NCBI GenBank assembly: GCA_007127595.1
Contig: SKZA01000372.1
Location: 1-7,052, forward strand
Direction of reading: 5' to 3'
DNA: 7,052 nt
Origin: Kiritimatiellia bacterium
GTDB taxonomy: Bacteria; Verrucomicrobiota; Kiritimatiellia; SLAD01
Position numbers and translations under genes: made by a program. A model generated the notes under the pieces. That model had not been told where the DNA came from. It saw only the letters and a program-made list of their open reading frames with translations, and made no database searches. Below are positions 1 to 5,596 of this stretch, piece by piece (within the stretch, counting starts at the first letter, position 1; the number at the start of each line of letters is the position of its first letter).

Positions 1-265
1 ACACTGACCACGCATCATCATCCAGGCGCTCCCGCATCCGTGCCGCCTCGTCCACGGGAACGTCCGCCGCGTACTCGGCGTAAGCCTCACTCCAGATCTC
101 CTCCCCGAGCAAGGTGACCAGAAGAATGTCTTCCGGCTCTTCCGGAAGAAGAACTTCCGGCTCTTCCGGCTCTTGCGGCTCTTCCGGTCTCGAACAAGCC
201 GTCTGACAGATTAGCGCCGCCGCCCCCAGCAGCCACAGGCCGCGTTGTATCATCTTCCATCGCAT
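1..265 (-). CDS. Partial Glu/Pro-rich lipoprotein, function unknown (3' end beyond window)
   Basis: The reading frame opens with ATG at 265 and stays open for 88 codons to the left edge, so the C-terminus is missing. The N-terminus (MRWKM, then a hydrophobic stretch LWLLGAAALI, then QTAC) is a type II signal peptide, with the probable lipidated Cys at residue 24. Gln at position -3 of the lipobox is atypical, but Thr-Ala-Cys fits. Residues 25-46 are a Glu/Pro-rich linker (EEPQEPEEPE and similar), as commonly found between a lipid anchor and a folded domain. An acidic, probably helical segment follows. GAGGA at 271-275 lies 5 nt before the ATG and overlaps the stop of the preceding HAD gene, so the two are very likely co-transcribed. 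A second ATG four codons in is possible but less well spaced. I recognise no domain in the visible part. It is probably a membrane-anchored periplasmic protein. Confidence 0.75.
   Translation of the reverse strand, partial: MRWKMIQRGLWLLGAAALICQTACSRPEEPQEPEEPEVLLPEEPEDILLVTLLGEEIWSEAYAEYAADVPVDEAARMRERLDDDAWSV
131..187. repeat. Degenerate 9-bp tandem repeat (unit TTCCGGCTC) inside the lipoprotein gene
   Basis: Copies of TTCCGGCTC, or its first six bases, lie at 131-139, 140-145, 155-163, 164-172, 173-181 (one mismatch) and 182-187. They encode Glu-Glu-Pro / Gln-Glu-Pro steps on the minus strand. Within the array, CCGGAAG (142-148) and CTTCCGG (154-160) form a perfect 7-bp inverted repeat with a 5-nt loop. 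The unit length is a multiple of three, so gain or loss of copies would change linker length without shifting frame. Confidence 0.7.
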
Positions 266-273
266 AACGGTCC

Positions 274-1158
274 TCACTTTCCTCTAATGATTACTTTGTG
301 CATAGACTGATTCGCCGGATCCGATGTGTCGTACACCACAAACTTTACATCCGGGAATTGGCGCGCCAACTCTTCATTCAGATAATCCATCACGGCATGC
401 ACATTGTGCGGGTCGTCATCTGAAAACCCCATGCTGATCGAAGCTTCCACGCCGCGCTCGCGGATAATGTTGATGACATGCGTGACGAAGTCTTTTACGG
501 CGAACTGCTTGGCGGTTTCCGGGCTTTCGGCGCCGGACACGGAGCGTCCCATCAACTCCTGAAACTCCGGCGATGTGACTCCGCGATAGCGGTTCAGCTC
601 CAGATAGCGCGCCAAAACCTCATCGTCCGTTAAGAGGGTTCCATCCTCTCCGAAGAGCTTGATGAAGCGCCGCAGGTTCTTGATCATCTGATGCCGTTCA
701 TCGGGGGGTAGCACGTTTTCAATGAAATACTCCACGCCCCGCCGGATCGATCCCGCGGAATGGGCGCGCGCCGTGATAATCGCAAACAATGACCCCTCGA
801 TCAGCGCCTTCTTGAATCGCTGAAAACTCGGCCCGCCAACCGCCTCTTTCTGCACAATGGGGCGAAGCGCCCGACGCGTATCATCGAGAAACGCCTTGTC
901 CCCGCGCTCGCCACAGTCGTAGAAATCGATGAAGGCCTTGTCCCAATCTTCTTCCCGCGGTCGATAATTCTCCGTATCCCGACGAATCTTCGCAAACTCG
1001 GCGGTCGACACGCTGTGCGGCTTCCACCCTTCGTCCGTCCTGCGTTCGAGATGTATCAACGTGGGCATGTGCAGGATGTTGTCATCCCAATCGAACATGT
1101 AATACTTCAGACGCGGCCAGGTTTCCGCCACGGGCGCGTCGTTCTTTTCAATGCTCAT
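274..1158 (-). CDS. HAD-superfamily phosphatase-like protein with DWDDN motif I
   Basis: This 294-aa protein has no signal peptide and is probably cytoplasmic. HAD motif I is MFDWDDNIL, with D23 as expected nucleophile and D25 as acid/base. Motif II is FAIITARAHS (T129). A motif III lysine is likely K222 (AVKDF) or K217. Motif IV is GFSDDDPHN (residues 244-252), with acidic pairs for Mg2+. Residues 34-122 between motifs I and II form a helical, charged insert that could act as a cap. The sequence is not close to the phosphoglycolate phosphatase, Cof or KdsC types I know, so a phosphohydrolase role is inferred from motifs and the substrate is unknown. The start ATG overlaps the amidase stop (ATGA, 1155-1158), with GGAGG at 1166-1170 seven nt upstream, which supports this start and translational coupling. 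The stop is TGA, 8 nt before the downstream lipoprotein start. Confidence 0.85.
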   Translation of the reverse strand: MSIEKNDAPVAETWPRLKYYMFDWDDNILHMPTLIHLERRTDEGWKPHSVSTAEFAKIRRDTENYRPREEDWDKAFIDFYDCGERGDKAFLDDTRRALRPIVQKEAVGGPSFQRFKKALIEGSLFAIITARAHSAGSIRRGVEYFIENVLPPDERHQMIKNLRRFIKLFGEDGTLLTDDEVLARYLELNRYRGVTSPEFQELMGRSVSGAESPETAKQFAVKDFVTHVINIIRERGVEASISMGFSDDDPHNVHAVMDYLNEELARQFPDVKFVVYDTSDPANQSMHKVIIRGK

Positions 1159-1418
1159 AACGTGTCCTCCAACTGCGCGCGCAGGGTCGCGCTCAAGTAA
1201 TTCAAGATGCCCTGCGCAATGCCCTGCGCCAGTTGCTGCTGATATTCGGGACGATGCACATTACGTTCTTCCCGCACATTCGTCAAAAACGCGCCCTCCA
1301 CCAACACCGCCGGCGAGACCGCCTCGCGCAGCACATAGAAACGGGAACGGCGGACGCCTCGATCTTCGTTACCCGTCGCCTCCAGGATTTGCCGTTGAAT
1401 GAAGTATCCCAGCAACAT
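1155..1418 (-). CDS. C-terminal amidase fragment (87 aa) downstream of the in-frame stop
   Basis: The open frame from the first ATG after the TAA encodes the end of an Amidase_3 domain (FIQRQILEATG, RFYVLREA, VLVEGAFLTN with the catalytic Glu at residue 41, then a terminal helix). Family members carry exactly this segment after the HxN zinc motif. No Shine-Dalgarno sequence precedes the ATG (upstream bases GACGGCGCGAAC), and the fragment has no signal peptide or zinc ligands, so separate expression is unlikely to be useful. It is best read as the rest of the gene above. Confidence 0.35.
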   Translation of the reverse strand: MLLGYFIQRQILEATGNEDRGVRRSRFYVLREAVSPAVLVEGAFLTNVREERNVHRPEYQQQLAQGIAQGILNYLSATLRAQLEDTL

Positions 1419-1433
1419 GTTCGCGCCGTCGTA

Positions 1434-2159
1434 TTAGTTGGCGGGCGTCGCCGGCGGATACGAGGACTGCTCGCGATCGGACGTGGACGGCATGCCGCCC
1501 GCCGACAACACGAACGTTTCCGTTCCGCGAGCCTCTGCGTTTCCGGCCGTGTTGAAGTGTATGCTCACAAAGAGGTCACCGCCCACCTCGTCCGTCATGC
1601 GCACCCGTTCTTCCAGGGACAGGTACCGGTCGTCCTGACGCGTCAGATACACGTGATGCCCGCCCTGCTCCAGGAGGGCCGCGACCTTATGCGTGATAAT
1701 CAGCGTCATGTCCTTTTCCAATGTGCCCATGACGCCGCGCCCTCCCTCGTCACGTCCGCCATGGCCCGCATCGAGCACAATGACCTGATACCCCGCTTCC
1801 TGCAGGTGGCGTGCGGGACGCAGGACAGGGTCCAGCACCGTGCGCACATCCGCCGCCGTCAGGCGCCAGGTCCGGCGGTGCGGTTCCACGGGTCGATGGA
1901 GCCAAACGGTCACCCCATTCAGTTCGGCGCGTCGCGCGTCACGGTCAAGCACCAGACGGTGTTGATCGTTTTCCAGGACCACCCGCCGCTCCTGCGGGCG
2001 GGGGCGCGGAAAGCCGTAATGTCGCGCCAAATGATTGAGCGTGACATACTCCGTGTCCCCCACTACGGTGACGCGTGGAAAGTCACGTGTGGCGCGGTCC
2101 CCGGGCAGGCCGAAAATGAAGGCCAGCAAGATACCGAGTGTTATACCATGATTCCACAT
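1434..2159 (-). CDS. Translatable N-terminal part of the amidase (241 aa, lacks catalytic Glu)
   Basis: This is what ordinary translation of the interrupted amidase gene would give: signal peptide, stalk-like domain and the amidase fold up to just after the HFN zinc motif, ending ...PPATPAN. It keeps all three predicted zinc ligands but lacks the last strands and helices and the catalytic glutamate, so it is unlikely to be an active hydrolase on its own. The start is set by AGGA 7 nt upstream of ATG at 2159 and by the signal peptide beginning directly there. It would be exported or, if unfolded, degraded. Confidence 0.6.
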   Translation of the reverse strand: MWNHGITLGILLAFIFGLPGDRATRDFPRVTVVGDTEYVTLNHLARHYGFPRPRPQERRVVLENDQHRLVLDRDARRAELNGVTVWLHRPVEPHRRTWRLTAADVRTVLDPVLRPARHLQEAGYQVIVLDAGHGGRDEGGRGVMGTLEKDMTLIITHKVAALLEQGGHHVYLTRQDDRYLSLEERVRMTDEVGGDLFVSIHFNTAGNAEARGTETFVLSAGGMPSTSDREQSSYPPATPAN

Positions 2160-2202
2160 GATCGATTCCTAAATTGTGAACGGCCGCGACGGAATTAACG
2201 TA

Positions 2203-2231
2203 TTGCATGGCCGCAGTTGATTTCATATCAT
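2203..2231 (+). promoter_or_regulatory. Candidate sigma70-type promoter for the TPR operon
   Basis: TTGCAT (2203-2208) and TATCAT (2226-2231) are separated by exactly 17 bp. The -10 matches TATAAT at five of six positions, while the -35 matches only TTG. The predicted start near 2238 would leave a short leader with the ribosome binding site AAGGAGA (2249-2255) seven nt before the ATG at 2263. The divergent amidase operon must also start in this 103-bp region. I see no comparably good minus-strand promoter; a weak CACAAT lies near 2172-2177. Confidence 0.4.
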
Positions 2232-2262
2232 TCACTCCCAGACAACGGAAGGAGAAGTTCAC

Positions 2263-3636
2263 ATGGCTGAAGTAACATTGGAGGACGCCCCCCGCAAGGT
2301 CCGCGACATGTACGAAAAAGGTTTTGCGGCCATGGAACGCGGTAACACGAACTACGCCATGGACATGTTCATGAGCGTGCTCGACCTGGAACCCCGGCTT
2401 TTCAAAGCGCGTCGCTTTTTGCGCGCCGCCCAAGTCAAGGAATTCAAAGCCAAGAACAGCGGCCAGTTGACCCATGTCCTGTCCACGATTACGGGGCTCG
2501 GCGGACTCCTATCCGCGCAAGCGGCGGTTAAGAAAGACCCGATGAAGGCGCTGAAGATCACCGAAAAGCTGCTGCGCTCGGATCCGTTGAACAAGCCCTT
2601 CATTAATGTGCATGTCGAGGCGGCGCTGGCGGCGGATATGCCCGAGGTGGCCATGCTGATGCTCGAAGTGGCCCGTGAATTTTATCCGAAAGACGTCGAC
2701 TCGCTCAAGCGCCTGGGCCAACTCTATCTCGACAATAATGAGACCAGCAAGGGCCGAGACGTGTTCGAAGTCCTGCTCGCCCTACGACCCAACGATCCGA
2801 AGATCGTAAAGGCATACAAGGACGCCAGTGCGATCGACACCATGAGCAAGGGCGGCTGGACCGGAGCCGGCTCCTACCGCGACGTCATGAAAGACAGCGA
2901 AGAAGCCACCCGTCTCGAACAGGAAGCCAAGGCGGTCAAGACATCCAAGGACATCGACTCGCTCATTGCGGACAGCCTGCGCAAGATCGAACAGGAACCG
3001 CAAAACGTCAATTATCGCCGCGGCCTGGCCGACCTTTATCTCCGGGCGGAACGTTACGACGAAGCGCTGAAGACCCTCGAAGAGGCGCAGGAAATGAGCG
3101 GGGGCGCCGATCCGCAAATCGACCGCGCCATCTCAGGCGTCAAATTAAAGCAATTTGACGCGGAACTGGCCGCATTGGAAAAGGCCGGCGACGCGGAAGC
3201 CGTCGAAGCCAAAAAACAGGAACGCGACGCCTTCGAACTGCAGGATGCCGAGAATCGGGTGAAACGTTATCCGAACGACCTGCAGTTCCGGTACGATTAC
3301 GGTGTGCTCCTCTACCAAAACGGGCAACTGAACGAAGCCATTCAGCAATTCCAGCAAGCTCAGCGCAATCCGCAGCGACGCACGCGCGCGCTCTATTACA
3401 TGGCGCTCTCCTTCAAACAGAAGGAACAGTACGATATCGCGCTCGAACAGCTCGAAAAGGCATTGTCCGAAATGCAGGTCATGGACGGCACCAAGAAGGA
3501 TACGCTCTACGAGTTGGGATCCATCTGTGAAGCCATGGGCGACAAGCAAAAGGCCGCGAAATACTATAAGGAAATCTATTCCGTGGATATCGGATACCGC
3601 GACATCGCGGAGAAGATCGAGCAAACGCGTTCCTGA
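2263..3636 (+). CDS. Tetratricopeptide repeat protein, cytoplasmic
   Basis: This 457-aa protein has no signal peptide or membrane segment. TPR-like helix pairs are visible at about residues 13-46, 146-179, 249-281, 341-374, 375-408 and 413-446, with typical patterns such as GQLYLDNNETSKGRDVFEVLLALRPNDP in pieces, LADLYLRAERYDEALKTLEEA and YGVLLYQNGQLNEAIQQFQQA. A TPR-poor linker (about 190-245) carries GSYRDVMKD (203-211) followed by a charged, probably coiled helix, and residues about 294-335 are another highly charged helix. TPR proteins act as scaffolds for partner proteins, but the partner is unknown here. The start is supported by AAGGAGA seven nt upstream. The gene heads a likely operon with the EEP lipoprotein 15 nt downstream. 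I recall SYRD-type linkers in TPR proteins of PVC bacteria, without having checked this. Confidence 0.9.
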   Translation: MAEVTLEDAPRKVRDMYEKGFAAMERGNTNYAMDMFMSVLDLEPRLFKARRFLRAAQVKEFKAKNSGQLTHVLSTITGLGGLLSAQAAVKKDPMKALKITEKLLRSDPLNKPFINVHVEAALAADMPEVAMLMLEVAREFYPKDVDSLKRLGQLYLDNNETSKGRDVFEVLLALRPNDPKIVKAYKDASAIDTMSKGGWTGAGSYRDVMKDSEEATRLEQEAKAVKTSKDIDSLIADSLRKIEQEPQNVNYRRGLADLYLRAERYDEALKTLEEAQEMSGGADPQIDRAISGVKLKQFDAELAALEKAGDAEAVEAKKQERDAFELQDAENRVKRYPNDLQFRYDYGVLLYQNGQLNEAIQQFQQAQRNPQRRTRALYYMALSFKQKEQYDIALEQLEKALSEMQVMDGTKKDTLYELGSICEAMGDKQKAAKYYKEIYSVDIGYRDIAEKIEQTRS

Positions 3637-3651
3637 AATAGAGGGGACACT

Positions 3652-4650
3652 ATGCGGAATCCCAGGATTCCATATGGCCGTATGGCGCGCGGGATGCTGG
3701 TGCTTTTGGCCGGCATCGTCCTCGCTGCTTGCGGGCGGCCCGATGATGCGCCGCCCCGCGATAGCGCGCCACTCCTTGAAGCGGACGAATTCTCCGTCAT
3801 GACATTCAATGTCGGCGCCTACGGGTACTTGGATCGCACGGGAGACGGCCAGGCGCGCGACATGAAACCCGACGACGAGCGCGAGGCGGTCCTCGCCATC
3901 ATTACCGAGATGCGTCCCGACATTCTCGCGTTACAGGAGATGGGCGGGCCCTCTGTCTTTGAAGCCTTCCGGGAGGACCTGTCCGCGCGCGGACTCGCGT
4001 ATATCTCTTATGAGTTGTTGCAACGCGACCAATCGGAGCAAAACCTCGCCGTCCTGAGCCGCTATCCCATTATTTCCTCCTACCACCACTTGGAGGACAC
4101 ATTCAGTATCGGCGACGAACAAGTTCCCGTGAAGCGCGGTTATTTGGAAGTGGATATCAGCATACATCCGACCTACCAGTTCCGTCTTCTCGTGGCGCAA
4201 TTGAAGTCCAAAGCGTATCACCCGCTCGGCCACACGGAAATGCGGCGGAACGAAGCCCGACTGCTCAACAACCACGTCCGCCGCGCCTTAAGCCGACAGA
4301 ACCGCCTCAATCTGCTGGTCGTCGGCGACATGAGCGATCACATCCGGTCCGCCCCTCTGCGTACCATCATGGGATCGAACCAGGAATATCTTTCCGACCT
4401 GCGGCCTGCGGACGCCTACGGTGAAATATGGACCTACTACGATGAAGACGCCGAACTTTATCATCGCCATGACTACATGCTGGCCAGCCCGTACATGCTG
4501 CCGGAATACGTCGCCGAAAAGTCCATGGTGGTGCGCCATAAGGACAGCAAACGGGCCTCGCCGCACCGCCCGCTATACGCCGTCTTTCGCGCGCGCGATA
4601 TCGATCCACACGACACACCACTTCTTCCGTCCTACGAGTACGACGAATGA
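3652..4650 (+). CDS. Endonuclease/exonuclease/phosphatase-fold lipoprotein
   Basis: This 332-aa protein begins with a type II signal peptide (basic MRNPRIPYGRMARG, hydrophobic MLVLLAGIVLAAC, lipid Cys at 27). The mature part follows the DNase I/EEP fold: TFNV (N53), LQEMGG (metal-binding E96), NLAVLSRYP (131-139), VAQLKSK (181-187), VVGDMSD (D226), HRHDYMLASP (D274) and SPHRPLYAVF (H305 in the usual terminal SDH position). In most relatives the fifth motif is GDxN; here Asn is replaced by Ser228. The expected activity is metal-dependent phosphoester hydrolysis at the periplasmic or outer-membrane face, on nucleic acid, sugar-phosphate or lipid; the substrate cannot be told from sequence. GAGGGG (3641-3646) five nt upstream supports this start. 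The gene follows the TPR stop by 15 nt and overlaps the next gene by ATGA, so it sits in the middle of an operon. Confidence 0.88.
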   Translation: MRNPRIPYGRMARGMLVLLAGIVLAACGRPDDAPPRDSAPLLEADEFSVMTFNVGAYGYLDRTGDGQARDMKPDDEREAVLAIITEMRPDILALQEMGGPSVFEAFREDLSARGLAYISYELLQRDQSEQNLAVLSRYPIISSYHHLEDTFSIGDEQVPVKRGYLEVDISIHPTYQFRLLVAQLKSKAYHPLGHTEMRRNEARLLNNHVRRALSRQNRLNLLVVGDMSDHIRSAPLRTIMGSNQEYLSDLRPADAYGEIWTYYDEDAELYHRHDYMLASPYMLPEYVAEKSMVVRHKDSKRASPHRPLYAVFRARDIDPHDTPLLPSYEYDE

Positions 4651-5318
4651 CGCCGGCGCCGTTTTTTCATCGCATTCGCGCGCTTGTTTTCGATTTTGAC
4701 GGAACGTTGGTCGACGCGTCCATTCCCATCTGCCGTTCGTTCAACGCGGCCCTTGAACAATTCGGCGCAGAATCCGTCGACGAGGAGCGGATACGCGGCA
4801 TGATCGGCCAGCCCTTACGCGTCATGTTTCCAGCCATTCTGCCGCACATCACCCCAGCAGACATCGAACAGTTGATCGCATACTATCGCGAGCATTTCCG
4901 CCCCATTGCGCCGCACCTATCCGAACCGATGCCCGGCCTTGGAGCCATGCTCGATCATTTCCACCCGCGCACCCGTCTCGGCATCGCCACCTCACGCATG
5001 TCCGACGGGGCACAACAGATTCTGGGCGCTATGGATTTGCTCGACCGTTTCGATGTCATCATCGGCCTGCAGGACGTGGAAAACGCCAAACCGCATCCGG
5101 AACCCGTTTTGAAGGCTCTTGCAGCATTGGACGTACAACCGGACCAGGCCGTCATGATCGGGGACGTCCCGGAAGACATGCAGGCGGGCACACGCGCGGG
5201 CGCCCATGCCGTCGGCATGGCGTCGGAATTGTATCCGCCCGATCGGCTCCGAGCCGCGGGGGCCGACGCCATCATTCACTCGCTCGATGAACTGATCACG
5301 CTGGTCGAGACGGCCTGA
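4647..5318 (+). CDS. HAD hydrolase, phosphoglycolate phosphatase-like
   Basis: This 223-aa protein is typical in length for the Gph/PpaX-type subfamily I HAD phosphatases and is probably cytoplasmic. Motif I is VFDFDGTLVD (D16 nucleophile, D18), motif II is IATSR (T115), motif III is AKPHPEP (K148), and motif IV is MIGDVPEDM (D173, D177). An alpha-helical C1 cap lies at about residues 25-95, and the AGAHAVG and DELITLV segments near the end match the subfamily. Known members hydrolyse 2-phosphoglycolate, pyrophosphate or small sugar phosphates; the cap does not let me choose. The ATG shares the ATGA overlap with the EEP gene stop, and no strong Shine-Dalgarno sequence is seen, so translation is probably coupled. 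The stop is TGA at 5316-5318, followed by a hairpin-forming region, so it is probably the last gene of the operon. Confidence 0.92.
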   Translation: MTPAPFFHRIRALVFDFDGTLVDASIPICRSFNAALEQFGAESVDEERIRGMIGQPLRVMFPAILPHITPADIEQLIAYYREHFRPIAPHLSEPMPGLGAMLDHFHPRTRLGIATSRMSDGAQQILGAMDLLDRFDVIIGLQDVENAKPHPEPVLKALAALDVQPDQAVMIGDVPEDMQAGTRAGAHAVGMASELYPPDRLRAAGADAIIHSLDELITLVETA

Positions 5319-5329
5319 TTCGGATCGGC

Positions 5330-5383
5330 ATGCGCCGTCATCCTTGTGCGGGATTATGCTTCCCGACGGATGACGTCGTGCAT
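5330..5383 (+). terminator. Imperfect hairpin after the HAD gene, possible transcript end
   Basis: CGTCATCC (5336-5343) pairs perfectly with GGATGACG (5368-5375). Inside, CGGGA (5349-5353) pairs with TCCCG (5361-5365) around a 7-nt loop, and outside ATGC (5330-5333) can pair with GCAT (5380-5383). It starts 11 nt after the stop codon, a usual place for a terminator. No T-run follows (ACTATTGTGG instead), so it is not a classical intrinsic terminator and may instead protect a 3' end. Confidence 0.4.
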
Positions 5384-5414
5384 ACTATTGTGGTGAGTCA
5401 TAAATTATTTCACA

Positions 5415-5498
5415 TTGGAGGGTCACGCTCACGTCCCGCCGTAGGCCTTGCGAAGGCGGATCCGCGTGACCCGGACGCGCGGAAGCGCGTCCCTCCAA
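5415..5498. repeat. 84-bp nested palindrome, REP/MITE-like element
   Basis: Terminal inverted repeats TTGGAGGG (5415-5422) and CCCTCCAA (5491-5498) bound the element. GGGTCACG (5420-5427) pairs with CGTGACCC (5465-5472). The right side also holds a perfect 8-bp hairpin, GGACGCGC (5473-5480) with GCGCGTCC (5485-5492), loop GGAA. The centre has two mutually exclusive stems: CCGCC (5436-5440) with GGCGG (5455-5459), and GCCTT (5445-5449) with AAGGC (5453-5457). It lies in noncoding DNA between two transcription units and contains no gene. Its layout resembles non-autonomous interspersed repeats, but a second genomic copy is needed to prove that. Confidence 0.65.
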
Positions 5499-5596
5499 GG
5501 GGAATGCCCATGCGCAAGCGTCCATCAATATTGCAAGGAACTTCTGAAACGCCACACTATAACGGTAACGGAAAATATACGGGAGGAGAATGCATC

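Larger units (their letters stand above)
1155..2159 (-). pseudogene. N-acetylmuramoyl-L-alanine amidase (Amidase_3) interrupted by an in-frame TAA
   Basis: Read through the TAA at 1434-1436, this locus encodes a complete 334-codon zinc amidase that would cleave the bond between N-acetylmuramic acid and the stem peptide outside the cytoplasmic membrane. Residues 1-23 resemble a Sec signal peptide (GITLGILLAFIFGL). Residues about 28-115 look like a copper-amine-oxidase-N-like 'stalk' domain (VTLNHLA, ELNGVTVWL, LTAADV). The amidase domain starts near 125. Zinc ligands are H133 (DAGHGG), E148 (LEKDM) and H201 (SIHFN), and the catalytic glutamate is E288 (VLVEGAFLTN). The stop falls at codon 242, immediately before YDGAN, where family members normally read on without a break. 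Both sides share one frame, so there is no indel. The downstream 92 codons are intact and end in the ATGA overlap with the HAD gene. A single substitution (for example from CAA or AAA), a sequence error or readthrough would all explain this. Confidence 0.8.
5319..5596. other. 278-bp intergenic region with no gene of its own
   Basis: The region between the HAD phosphatase stop and the lipoprotein start contains the post-gene hairpin and the nested palindrome. About 98 bp then remain before the ATG; these include TATAAC (5558-5563), a fair -10 match, but no -35 at proper distance (TTGCAA at 5531 is 21 bp away). The frame of the downstream gene happens to be open through the region from 5330, but the translated extension is arginine/proline-rich, repeat-derived and lies before a clear signal peptide, so I do not regard it as coding. 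Confidence 0.6.

Noticed and set aside
1418..1436. Programmed frameshift at the amidase break
   Set aside because: Both halves are already in the same frame, and no slippery run is present at the site. Only a stop substitution, error or readthrough fits.
1233..2198. 321-aa plus-strand open frame opposite the amidase
   Set aside because: It is longer than either amidase fragment, but its translation is His/Arg/Gln-rich with no recognisable motif, while the minus strand shows a signal peptide and all Amidase_3 motifs. It is an antisense shadow in GC-rich DNA.
3145..3624. 159-aa minus-strand open frame inside the TPR gene
   Set aside because: It is an antisense reading of the Gln/Glu/Lys-rich TPR codons, giving Leu/Phe/Val-rich low-complexity protein. 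It has no motif, and the plus strand is clearly coding.
5330..5596. 89-codon N-terminal extension of the large lipoprotein frame
   Set aside because: It would place a clear signal peptide internally, runs through the palindromic repeat, and has no ribosome binding site, whereas the ATG at 5597 has a strong one.
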